From assembly GCA_026075535.2 (NCBI GenBank), contig AP026545.1, forward strand, positions 4,960,001 through 5,024,000: 64,000 nucleotides of DNA, read 5' to 3'. A model generated the notes under the pieces. That model saw only the letters and a list, made by a program, of their open reading frames with translations, was not told where the DNA came from and did not search any database. The position numbers and the translations under genes are program-made. Positions 33,423 through 43,305 of the stretch are shown one piece after another (the stretch's first letter is position 1; each line of letters opens with the position of its first letter). Origin of the DNA: Tricholoma matsutake (lineage: Eukaryota; Basidiomycota; Agaricomycetes; Agaricales; Tricholomataceae).

Positions 33423-34809
33423 ATGACTCCTACTGAGTCACAAACCCAATGAACCACAAGAAGCTCTCACCATGCTGGCGCAGTACCAGGATTATCAGCA
33501 ATCTGCCAATCTATACTTCCTTCCCCTAGGCATGCTTCAACTTTTGGTGCATCCACCAGACCATCCAACATCTTCAGGCAAATTGGTTCTGGAGCACCCT
33601 CCATCAGTGCTAATGTCATGTCTCAACCTCTGGAGACCCCTCAGAACATGACTCCACTTGAGTATGTAGAGAATGTTGGGCAACCTAACCCCTTCGAGGA
33701 GGAAGGTCCAGGTAAAGAGGATGGACTTCCTGGTGGACCTGATGACCCTAGCGGTGCTGATGGCCCCAGGGATGACCCCGATCCTGATGACCCTGATGAC
33801 CCTCTACCTCCCAATGGCAGAAATCCTGATCCAGGAGATAGGTTTCTCGATGCTCTCTTCGAGCTCTCAGATAGTCTCTGAACCCTCCAGCAGAACCAAG
33901 CACCCAAGACCAAGAAAATCAAAGTTCATGAATCTGACACTTTTGATGGGGCCAATCCTCGGAAACTTCGGGACTTCCTAGTCTCGTGCAACCTTCACTT
34001 CCACAATTGTCCTCAGGTCTTCGCCTCTGACAAAAAGAAAATCCTATTCATCCTTTCCTACCTCAAAGGGTCAGCTCTTAGTTGGTTTGAACCTGGACTC
34101 AATGACCCAACAAACTCCACCCATTGGATGTGGAACTACGAGGTATTCCTCAGTGAGTTGGAAAGTAATTTTGGTCCTCACAACCCTGTCAGGGATGTGG
34201 AAAAGGCTCTCTCAGAACTCATGATGAAGAAAAGTGGAAGGATAGTGAAGTATAATGTGGACTTCTGGGAACTGGCTTCCTGGGTCAACTGGAATGAGGC
34301 CACTCTTTGCAACTGGTATTTCCACAGTCTCCCACTCTGTCCTCCGCATTGAAGTCTTATGGGGGGGACAACCTGAAACTCTAGCATCCCTACATCTTAA
34401 AGCCCAGGATGCTGACAACATCTATTGGATGCAGGAAGAAGAAACCCACTTAGAAACAAAGACCCCCAGAAATTCCACACACACCAGAAAGAAGGAATCT
34501 AAAGGTTCTCCTAGCTCCAATTCCAACACTCAGTCCAAACCTCAGTACTAACCATACAAACCAATCCTCATCTGGCAGCTCCTCTGGGTCGAAGAACAAC
34601 TTCCAGAAGGACAAGCCAAAAAACTCTATTTCCGACAAGTTGGGGAAAGACAGTAAACTAACCGGAGATGAGCGAGAATGCCGCATGAAAGAAGGACTGC
34701 AGCAAGAAAGGACATGGAGCTGGGAATTGTCCAAAGTCCAAAGCAGCCAAAGCCCATGCTGCAGCAGTCACTGAGTCCAAGCCAGACTCTGTGGACCCAA
34801 AAAAATAGT
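33423..34809 (+). pseudogene. gag: G4 gypsy gag, arm 1 copy
   Basis: ATG 33423 opens MTPTESQTQ, then TGA where arm 2 has CGA. Pro/Asp-rich N-region (GPGKEDGLPGGPDDPSGADG), capsid-like core (FDGANPRKLRDFLVSCNLHF, YLKGSALSWFEPGLND, SNFGPHNPVRDVEKALSEL) and a Ser/Asn-rich linker with an incomplete zinc knuckle (CSKKGHGAGNC). A second TGA near 33879 and a frameshift near 34330 occur; the frameshift is shared with arm 2 and so predates the duplication. Ends TAG 34807-34809. Confidence 0.85.
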
Positions 34810-34888
34810 CCACAACCCTCGGGAACATGCCATTGGGGCTGAGGGTTGTGTTGACCTTTCCCAACTGGCTGCTTATGTCCATCTCAAT

Positions 34889-35136
34889 GTGTCTGCTCTT
34901 TCTGATCCTGAATCTCTTACCATCCTGCTATCCCTTTCCAAACAATCCCTAAAAATCCGAACTCTTATCGACTCTGGTTCCTCACATTGTTTCCTTGATT
35001 CATCATTTGTGCAGGACAACCAACTTAGTACCAAAACCATTCCTCCAATCGGACTCCGACTATTTGATGGAACTTGTAACTCCACCATAACTCAGTTGTG
35101 AAACTCCCAGTCACATTTCCAGATAATCTTGATTTT
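34889..35136 (+). pseudogene. G4 protease fragment, arm 1
   Basis: Retroviral-type aspartic protease start: ESLTILLSLSKQS, then RTLIDSGSSHCFLDSSFV with the catalytic DSG. TGA at 35099-35101, then NSQSHFQ. Coding stops at GATTTT where element K begins. In the G4 copy on the minus strand the protein resumes at 45733 with LSNTQMSSTFLSGEV. Confidence 0.8.
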
Positions 35137-35493
35137 GGATAATCCCAAAGCACTGTTTGTTCTGTTTGTTCTGTTTGTCCCATTTTAACTTATGTCACTG
35201 CTGAATCTGAATTGCATGTCCAACGCGTTGATTTGCTCATCTACTCTGCTGCTACCAACACCACCAACACTGCTTCCATCCTTGCCACGATATCCAGACC
35301 TTGTATGTGGCTCTACTATTGTGAGTCTGTTTACTACCTATTCACTAGAGCATCTCAAGAAACATGGCCCACTTTAACAGCAAAGATACTATGGATTCAA
35401 CACTCACTTCTAGTGTGTTGACTTGGAGCAATCTTGCCCAGCATAATTCATTGTTTATGTTGTTTCCAGCTATTCTACAGGTTCCAATTTACC

Positions 35494-36667
35494 ATGGATG
35501 AAGGAACACCTACTGTGTATGCATGCAAAACCTGTCATATTCAGCTGGCCCCAAAAATCTGCAAATCAGACAAGAATGGCAACCGCGGGGAAGCATACGT
35601 GTCCTGCCATGCAAAAAGCAGGGACAGAACATATTGCTCCTACTATTACTGGCTTGCTGAGGGCACAGACAGATCCCCACCATCCTCTCCTGCGCTTTCC
35701 ATCCCCGCCACTCTCAGCCCCACCTCCTACCCAACCTGCTGCTATGCTAAGCTCTACCCAGTTTGTCTGTGTGAAGAGAGGATGTGGGATGGAACAGCTA
35801 CATGTTGACTGCCCTTGCAAGATGTGTCGCTGGCACTGTGTAGAAGCTGGTGGCTGTCGAGTCAAGACCCATCTCACCACCAACCTCACAGCTGGTGCCA
35901 TGGAGTGGCCGCTATCATCATCACCACCACCTTCCAACCCACCCCCTTCTGTTGACCTTGCAGGCCCATCAACAACAGTGGACTTGGAATTGGACTTCTT
36001 CGCGAACCCTCGCCACACATCCCAGATAGTTCCCACATTTACTCAGCAGTATGCACACGAGCAGGCATTGGAGGAGAACAAGCAAGTAGTGGATGCAAAA
36101 TGATTGGTGAATATTGAGAAAGCTAAGCATTCAGTCATGGTTTATGGCTGGGCAAAGGTAAGTTCGAGCTGTTTTACTTCTCTGGACAGCTTTTTCAATG
36201 GGTTTACTTCAGGATGATCAGGATGCGATGATCTTTGAGGTGCAGGGTGGCTTCAAATGGCCCCATTTTGTGTTGAGTGCCGAAGTGCTGGGTGAGGTTG
36301 ACCTGATGGTCGGTGCCGAGGATGACATGTGCATTGACATGTACAATGTCTCAATTGAGCGATGGATGAAGGTCTGGGTTGGACAAGTTGTCCTAATGAA
36401 GGATCACAACCATGTCTTCATGAAGGGTGTCAATGTTGCAACATGCCTTGAGTTTGACAAGCTCTTAGCTGAGAGCAAGTGCCTCCATCCCCACTTTCTT
36501 GACAACCTACCACAGGAGTGGGCCTTCGTATGCCAGGCTCTGAAGGAAAGGAAGGCAGCCAAATCTATCATAGCTGCTGGTTCAGATGCTGACGAGGAGC
36601 TGGCTGTCATTCCAAGGGTTCCAAAGGGAAAGAAGGGCAAGTCCTCCTGCCACCGCACATCCTCCCT
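35494..36667 (+). pseudogene. K zinc protein (GRF-like), arm 1 copy, truncated
   Basis: Copy of the gene at 48061-49875 (minus). ATG 35494 starts MDEGTPTVYACKTCHIQL; the GRF-like block ends YCSYYYWLAEG. A frameshift near 35700 separates it from FVCVKRGCGM, CRWHCVEAGGC and EENKQVVDAK. A TGA follows, then the intron donor near 36159 and exon 2 (GGFKWPHFVLSAEVLGEVDL). The family-E LTR at 36668 cuts it after HRTSS. Remaining 3' sequence is at 42951-43305. Confidence 0.8.
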
Positions 36668-36988
36668 GTAAGGGGACTAAGGGGGTGCCCTGTGTGTTTT
36701 TCCTATTCTTTATGTTTGTCCTATATTTTTCCCCACCTCATTTCCTTATATTCTTTATTTTCTATGATTTTTCTGGATTTTATTACTAATTTTCCCTTGC
36801 TATCATGTTTGTACATGTTGACACTTTTATATTTAGAGGTGGAGTACCCCTTCCGACACATACCCCTTGGTATGATGTCATTCGGCGGCCTTGATCCGCC
36901 TATCTCCGCCTTTTTCTATTTTTAGGTTATATTTGATTTTTGTTATCTTCACATATACTGGGCATCAGCAAGGGGGTCCTTAGAGTTT
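36668..36988 (+). repeat. Family-E LTR fragment, opposite orientation
   Basis: TGTAAGGGGACTAAGGGG start, ending inside the self-primer region at CCTTAGAGTTTTT. The last 105 bp or so of the LTR are missing. Orientation is opposite to the E3 body. Confidence 0.92.
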
Positions 36989-36989
36989 T

Positions 36990-38213
36990 TAGTGGGTAGC
37001 GATTTTTGACTGTGATGTTGTTGAGCCTTCTGTAGTCTTGAACCGGTCGAAGTGAGCCATCCTTCTTCTTGACAAAGAAAAAGGGAGAGGCCATGGGTGA
37101 CTTCGATGGTCGAATACGTCCAGAGGCCAGGTGCTCGTCAATGAACTGGTCAAGCTGCCATTGTTCTTCCGGAGAGAGAGGATAGACCTTGCAGGATGAA
37201 GGGGTTGCGCCAGGGGTGAGTTCAATCGCGTGATCCCATGGCTTGCGTGCAGGAAGAGAGTCGAATGACTCCTTGGAGAACACGTCTTCAAACTCATGGA
37301 GATGAGGGAGTAAGGAGTTAGTAGAGGATTTAGCAGCATTGTTTTTGTGGAAGGCCTCGGCGAGGCATTGGGATATGTTCAATGTGGCACACACCTCATG
37401 CGATGAGCGAATCGCAGGGTAGAAGATCTGATCACCCTCCTCCACTTCCTCTGGGTCCTCATCATCGTCATCCAAGTCCGGCATTAGATCAGGAACCCCT
37501 TCCAATTCCACTTCAGGTATAGGCAGGGGTCCAGCACAACACTTCTGAGTACATCGTATTGCCGCCTTCTGTCCACGATGTTCTTGCCTGGCTTCTGTGA
37601 AACACGTCCGACAGCGGGATGGACATCGGCTCATGGTAACCTCCCCAGTGCACTAGTCGACCTCTGGGTTATGGTCTCGAAGCCATGGATATCCCAAAAT
37701 CACCTTTTGCTTTCCTAATTGAGTGACAGCAAAAAGGGCATGCTCACTATGATCTTTGTAACGGAGAACCAGGTCTGCAACCTCTCGGATGGCACCAGCT
37801 TCATTTGGGGATCCATCCACATTATATACAGGTATTGGACGTGAGAGTGAGCGAGTATTTAGATGATGTTGTTGTACCAGATGGGAATCGATGAAGAGAC
37901 CAGTCGCACCAGAGTCCAGGAGTGCAGAGACACCGAGTATCTGTCCAGTGTCGGTCGTCTGCAGTTCAATGGCTAGGTTTAAGGAATGTGCAGAGGGAGT
38001 GGATGCCACAATATACTTGCATGGTAGTTTACGCTCCCATGATTTAATTTTGGGACGTGGAGTAGAAGGAGAGATGGGGAGAGCAGGTACATCTTTAGCC
38101 AACTTCGAAGGGTCAGAGAGGGGAGCAGTCACAGAAATGGATTCATTCTCCGGGGATTCAACTGACAAGACTTCAAAGCGGTTATGGACAGGCAGTGAGG
38201 GCATACAATTCAC
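36990..38213 (-). pseudogene. pol: E3 pol 5' part: protease and RT start
   Basis: Protease with LLDSGATGLFIDSHL (DSG), linker, then the RT start SPMASPFFFVKKKDGSLRPV followed by QDYRRLNN, where CGA is intact although E1 and E2 have TGA. One stop at about 37653 (VD-stop-CTGEV). Coding runs off at NRYPL, where the inverted LTR fragment begins. The rest of RT, RNase H and integrase is gone. Confidence 0.9.
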
Positions 38214-39328
38214 TCGCTGCGAATAGGAAAATCCTGCTCCTCTACAACTTCCAACTTAATCTCCTCTGCAACTTGATCCTTTGCTTCCTCAACATCTACA
38301 AGCGCCAACAAATCTTGCAGGAGTTTGTCTCATCCCTCGGGGGTGAGCATGCGGATATCCTGATGATGGGGACACGCTCCAGCCCTGTGTCCAGGTTCCC
38401 CACAATGGTAGCAGAGATCCAACTTACATGCACGGCTGCGGGCTGCATCAACATCCATTGGTACTGGGACATTGATGGCTGGTGTGGGAGTTTGATGAAC
38501 AGGAATGGGGTTAGGGCGGGGGAGGCTTTGATTGAAGGTGTAGGGTGTATGAGTGGTAGTTGGAGCATGGAATGCAGCATTAAATGCTGCATTTGTGAGT
38601 TGGTTCTCATCACAGAGTGAAGCAGCTTCATACCAAGCAAGGATATCATCGTCTGCTGGGCGCCCTTCCAACATCTGTGCAATCTGGTCCTGAATTTCTC
38701 AGTTGAGTCCCCGTCGGAACTTCACCACCACTGGTAACCCACTCCCATATCCTGCCATGTCCACCAAATCCTTGAACTCATCGATATAGTCATCCATGGA
38801 TCGACGTCCCTGGTGGTAAGCAGATGACTCAAGTTGTGTCACTGCTCAGTGGCGTTCATTGAGGGGGCAGAAGTGGCATACGAACTCAGCTCGAAAGTCA
38901 CCCCAAGTGGAGAAAGGTAGAGAACTGAGTTCTTTAGTTTGACGTAGGATACAGTCCACATAGAGATAGGCGCATTCAGATTTCATGTATGTGAAGGCCC
39001 AATAAATTTTTGCAGCCTCATCAACGAATTGATGCAACTGGAGACTAATGTATAACTCACAGGAATTAAGGAATGCACGTCCCTGCGCACGTGCACCATT
39101 AAATTCAGTGGGGGGGGGTGGTTTGATCTGGGCATGTTCCTTAGTGGATGCATTTGGCAAAACGTCGTTGTTGGGTGCGCTTGGAGTCGTAAAGGGGGAA
39201 CTATTGGTCGTAGGGTTAACCTGGAGGGTCCTAATGAAGTTTTCAATCGTAGATTTAAGCGAGTCAATTTGCGTGTGCATTCCGGAAACGTCGCTTTCAA
39301 GCGTGTTGAAGCGTTCTGATGTGTCCAT
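38210..39328 (-). pseudogene. gag: E3 gag
   Basis: The most continuous gag of the family: one phase from ATG 39328 (MDTSERFNTLESDVSG) to TGA 38212-38210. The linker (NPTTNSSPFTTPSAPNND) that is damaged in E1 and split in E2 is intact. Zinc knuckle CYHCGEPGHRAGAC. In-frame stops after LNERH, before EIQDQIAQ and after MLTPEG. Overlaps the pol frame as in E1 and E2. Confidence 0.9.
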
Positions 39329-39494
39329 GTCGCTAGGGAGCGCGTTTGGTGAAAATAGCAGTGTAATAAAGGCGAGATTATCTGGAACAGTGTGTAGGGA
39401 CTCTGTGGAGCTTTGGGAAGCATCATCCAGTCCATACCTGCCTATCTTGGGCAGTGCGTACACGATTTTCGGGCCTTAGGGGAGAGTTTTCTAC

Positions 39495-39920
39495 TATAAG
39501 GGCAACCTAAGCCTCTAGCAAAGGGAAATCGGAAGTTAAAATTATACTACATAATACAGGCATTGGGGACACACCTAGCAAAGGGAAATCTGAAGAGAAA
39601 ACTCTAAGGATCCCCTTGCTGATGCCCAGTATATGTGAAGACGACAAAAATCAAATATAATCTAAAAATAGAAAAAGGCGGAGATAGGCAGATCAAGGCT
39701 GCCGAATGACATCATACCAAGGGGTATGTGTCGGAAGGGGTCCTCCGCCTCTAAATATAAAAGTGTCGACATGTACAAACATGATAGCAAGGGAAAATTA
39801 GTAATAAAATCCAGAAAAATCATAGAAAATGAAGAATAGAAGGAAATGAGGTGGGGAAAAATATAGGACGAACATAAAAAATAGGAAAAACACACAGGGC
39901 ACCCCCCTAGTCCCCTTACA
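39495..39920 (-). repeat. E3 5' LTR (426 bp)
   Basis: Full-length LTR in minus orientation, with the primer-site complement AGAGTTTTCT just to its left (inner side). Outer flank CTTCA lies in the hAT transposase gene. Confidence 0.95.
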
Positions 39921-40980
39921 CTTCAGGTATGTCATCTTTACCAAAACATTGCTGATCCAGACTCATAACAATACTACAGTTCCTGCACAAGGTGCAGCAA
40001 GTCATGTCAAAAGAGAAAACACCCGTTCTAGCTGGCGCCATTCCATCATTTGAACAATTCATGTCCCGCTGGGAACGACTCACTGAGAAAAATGCACATC
40101 TCGCTCCTGCAATCCAAATTGGTCTCGACTTCGTAACAAAGTATTACAAGTGGATGGATGATACTGATGCATATGTCATAGCTATGTGTGAGTATGACTT
40201 TCAAGTGCTTAACATCATCTAAATCATTTCAGATGTTCATCCTGGGATGCGTATGACATGGATTGTGGAGCATTGGGATAACAGATATGCCAAGATGGCA
40301 GAGAATATGATCAAGAAACTGGTAGGTTGCATCACAGCTTTACAGTGCTAGAGCACACACCAATCCTCATGCAACGGATGGAAAAGTACTGGAGGAAGTT
40401 GAATGAACAAAGCACCATGCCAGCACAAGCCATTGGTCCTTGCACAAAAACCTCGCTTGGATATGTCAATCTCGGCCTTCCATCGCACTTAACCCTCGAT
40501 GATGACAATGAACTGAATTGGGCTGACAACAGCCTTGACACTCAGAGTGTCGATCAAGAGTATTCCACATATGCTTTTGGCACTCTGGCTAAGCTTGACA
40601 TCAATATTCTTAAATTCTGGGAAGTATGTGATCCAAGCATCTTCGACAGCTAAACCCACCACTCAATATCTGCATAGATGCACCGCGAGGATTTCCCAAT
40701 GGTCTTTGCTATTGCGATGGATTATCTTGCGATCCAGGCGTCATCTGTGCCTTGTGAACATGCATTTTCATCTAGTGCTGAAACAGACACTGTTTGTCGC
40801 AACAGGCTTAGTCCTGTCCTCATGGAGGCGCTGCAGATGTTGAAATTTGGGTTCTCCAAAGAACCTTTCAACTTCACCAAAGGAATTCTTACTGATGAGA
40901 ATGATCTAGCCATCAAATTTGATGACAACACTGACGTCTTGGCCAAATTGGTTCATCATGAACACACTGATACTCAATGA
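39921..40980 (+). pseudogene. hAT transposase, 3' half with introns
   Basis: A hAT-superfamily transposase cut at its 5' side by E3. Exon blocks: FEQFMSRWERLTEKN and DAYVIAM; an intron about 40186-40231 (GTGAGT..CAG); HPGMRMTWIVEHW with DNRYAKMAENMI; later LNEQSTMPAQAIG; and, after a probable intron at about 40624-40677, the C-terminal dimerisation domain with FPMVFAIAMDYLAIQASSVP, CEHAFSSSAETDT and RNRLSPVLMEALQMLKF. The stop TGA ends at 40980. The 3' half is well preserved. Whether it could mobilise hAT-A or hAT-B elements is unknown. Confidence 0.82.
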
Positions 40981-41438
40981 GAAGACATTATTGACAGGTT
41001 CATTGTAACTGAAGGAGCTGACTGACTGGGGATCTGAGTCATCCGGCTTGTTATCCCATGTCCAAATTTGCATGCTTGATGGTTTTCTACTTCAGACATT
41101 CCTTTGATATTCAATTTCAATGACTCGCTGGCTGCTTGCAGATGTTTTCTTTGAATTGCTATGGATACCTCATATGTACTTGTATCACACTCATCTTGTG
41201 CAGTAAAGTTGTACTTGTATCATGCTTGTGTAGCGCTGTCCTATGTTGTACTACAAATTTGAACAGTCTTGTTCTATATATATACCCTTTAACACTCACT
41301 TATTCGCCGAAGAAAGTGGCTGACATAAGTGTGTTCAAACTTCAAACATCTGCATTATCAATGCATGGGTCATTCAACTATCGCTCTATTGTCTCCCCAC
41401 TAATTCCTCTCAGCACTTATTGCTTGCTACACAGAGGG

Positions 41439-42529
41439 ATGGGAGATCTACCTCCTGGTGTATTCAGAGTGTGTGGAAAGTATAGGCTTCATAAAAAGAT
41501 TGGTTCAGGATCTTTTGGTGTGTTTCAAGTCGTTTCTCTTGCAATATTCATCTTAATGAATATTCTGTAATACAGGGGACATATATCTTGCATGCAATGT
41601 CATTAATGGAGAGAATGTGGCAGTGAAGATGGAACCTCTGGACTCAGATCATCCAAAGCTTGCCCAGGAATGGAAGGTTTACGAGTCTCTCCCTTCTTTA
41701 CCTGGTATCCCTCATGTGATCTGGTTTGGAACTGAATGGGGGTACAAGGCTATGGTTATGAGTCTTCTTGGGCCATCACTCAAAGACCTCTTCACTGCTT
41801 GCAATCGCACCTTCACCCTCAAGACTGTCCTTAAACTGGCACACTGCTTGGTACTGTATTGTTGTGTTTGTCTTTCGTCACACACTCATCTTCTACTCAT
41901 AGATCTCACATATTGAGCACATCCACCTCCACCACTTTGTCCATTGTGACATCAAGCCCAACAATTTTCTTATAGGGATCCATCAAGATTCACACAAGGT
42001 TTACATCATTGATTTTGGTCTCACAAATCGGTATTGTGAAGAATTCACACTTACTCACATTCCTTATCAAGTACACAAACATCTTACCGGAATGGCTCGC
42101 TACATGTCTATCAATGGCCACTTGGGCATTGAGCCTTTGCAACGCGATGATCTGGAGTCGCTAGCACATATTCTCATCTACTTCCTCTGTGGATCACTTC
42201 CCTGGCAATGCCTGGAAGGGTCATCAAGAAAGCAGAGGTTCCGACGGATAATGCAGAGAAAGTGGAACACAACCATGGCTGAGCTATGTGCTGGCCTTCC
42301 CGACGAGTTCTGCATCTTCCTCGATTACACATGCCATCTTTCATTTGATGCTGAACCCGACTACCAATATATATGATCCCTCTTTCAAGACCTTTTTGAC
42401 GCACATGGATATTATGACGATGGCATCTTTGACTGGGAAGCTGCAGGGGTTCAGCTGCTGGGTGTCGCTGGTGTCACTGGCATGATTCTTAGTTCGGAGT
42501 CTGAGACTCTGAGTAGGGCAGGGGTCTAG
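41439..42529 (+). CDS. Casein kinase 1-like protein kinase, one premature TGA
   Basis: Ser/Thr kinase of the CK1 family. Exon 1 41439-41517 (VCGKYRLHKKIGSGSFG, Gly loop), intron 41518-41575, exon 2 41576-41850 (VAVKMEP with the ATP-binding Lys), intron 41851-41902, exon 3 41903-42529 (HCDIKPNNFL catalytic loop, DFGL, TGMARYMSINGHLG, LPWQ). The usual HRD Arg is Cys, and DN is NN. A TGA at 42374-42376 (DYQYI-stop-SLF) sits where CK1 kinases usually have Arg, so the last 51 codons may be lost. CK1-like genes are expanded in many mushroom-forming fungi. Substrate unknown. Confidence 0.85.
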
Positions 42530-42778
42530 ATGAGTGGTGTGTCTATCAGTAACTTCCAGCCTTTAAATTCTAAGGCTCTGTACATGTTAGTTTCATCCAT
42601 GATCTGTCGACGCGTCACTTGGTGTTGTACTTTTTTACCTTGATATATCCAGATTCCAGGCTACCCTTGAACATTTATTTATTAACCTGTTGTTGTATCC
42701 TTGTATTGGTTGTATCATACTAATACATTTTCTTGTTCATACTGGTGGCTTCAAGCCTTTGATAGTAATTCCTTTCAC

Positions 42779-42950
42779 AGATGGTGACTCAGCTGGCTCA
42801 AAACTGGCTCAAGCTGGAAATGGAAGGAGCCAGTTGAGGGGCTATACTTAGCTGGGGTTTTGGCTGAGTTGGCAATGACCGAGCCGACTTCTGGCTCAAT
42901 GGGTGGCTGTGCTAGCTGAGTTGTGACTGACTGAGCTGTGGCAACACTAA
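42779..42950. mobile_element. Short hAT-like MITE remnant
   Basis: About 170 bp of ACTGGCTC/GAGCCAG and CAGCTNAG motifs in both orientations. The right end, read inward, is TAGTGTTGCCACAGCTCAG, a typical hAT terminus; the left end (CAGATGGTGACTCAGCTGG) is a degenerate partner. No matching 8-bp duplication is seen. The preceding 42530-42778 is AT-rich 3' flank of the kinase with no gene. Confidence 0.4.
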
Positions 42951-43305
42951 GCCTGATCATGCGTTTTCTGATGCTGGATCTCCTCAACGACACCACAAAG
43001 TCCGCAAGCGAGCCCATTCAACATCCTCATCCTCTCAACTCTCTCTCTCTTCATCTTCATCATCATCAGAGATGTGCCATCAGATTTCTACATGGTGGAT
43101 ATTGTTTCTGGATTTGAAAAGTGCGAGTCTGCAAGTAGGCTACATGGTGACGTTGAGGAAACATTTGAGGCAATCTTCAAGACTCCATTCCGCTGTACAA
43201 CCTTTTACAAGCATCAGAAGACATGGCTTGCTGTGCCAGTTGCTGCACAGGATGCGGCTCTGAAAGCTGGATGCACCCCAGAGGGAATGTGGGTGTATTT
43301 CCTCT
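42951..43305 (+). pseudogene. K zinc protein 3' piece, arm 1
   Basis: Matches 48127-48485 (minus): DAGSPQR (CGA kept, TGA in arm 2), a Ser-rich run, and the C-terminal block SDFYMVDIVSGFEKCESASR, then FYKHQKTWLAVPVAAQD, ending at PEGMWVYFL. It is separated from the rest of the gene by E3, the hAT gene, the kinase and the MITE. At 43306 it abuts truncated G4 integrase on the opposite strand. Confidence 0.85.

Larger units (their letters stand above)
32656..36667 (+). repeat. Arm 1 of large inverted duplication
   Basis: Nearly identical, in opposite orientation, to about 48681-52748. In order it carries part of the H1-type promoter (palindrome at 32707-32721), the G4 5' region, G4 gag and protease, and element K up to the E3 insertion. 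Because the G4 flank itself is included, this is a segmental duplication rather than two G4 insertions. A further matching piece is at 42951-43305. Confidence 0.9.
36668..39920 (-). mobile_element. Rearranged family-E element E3
   Basis: Right part (36989-39920) is a minus-strand element from 5' LTR through gag and protease into the first RT residues. Left part (36668-36988) is the first 321 bp of a family-E LTR in plus orientation. The two meet abruptly at GAGTTTTT/AGTGGG. Flanks are CTCCC (left) and CTTCA (right), with no matching duplication. The simplest reading is two oppositely oriented insertions joined by a deletion that removed the rest of both. Confidence 0.85.

Noticed and set aside
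33618..33620. ATG at 33618 as G4 gag start
   Set aside because: Arm 2 has ACG at the same site and the open phase extends upstream to an ATG shared by both arms (33423 and 51957).
35566..36036. A 156-codon minus-strand ORF opposite the K zinc protein
   Set aside because: Antisense shadow; the plus strand has the cysteine motifs and intron consensus.
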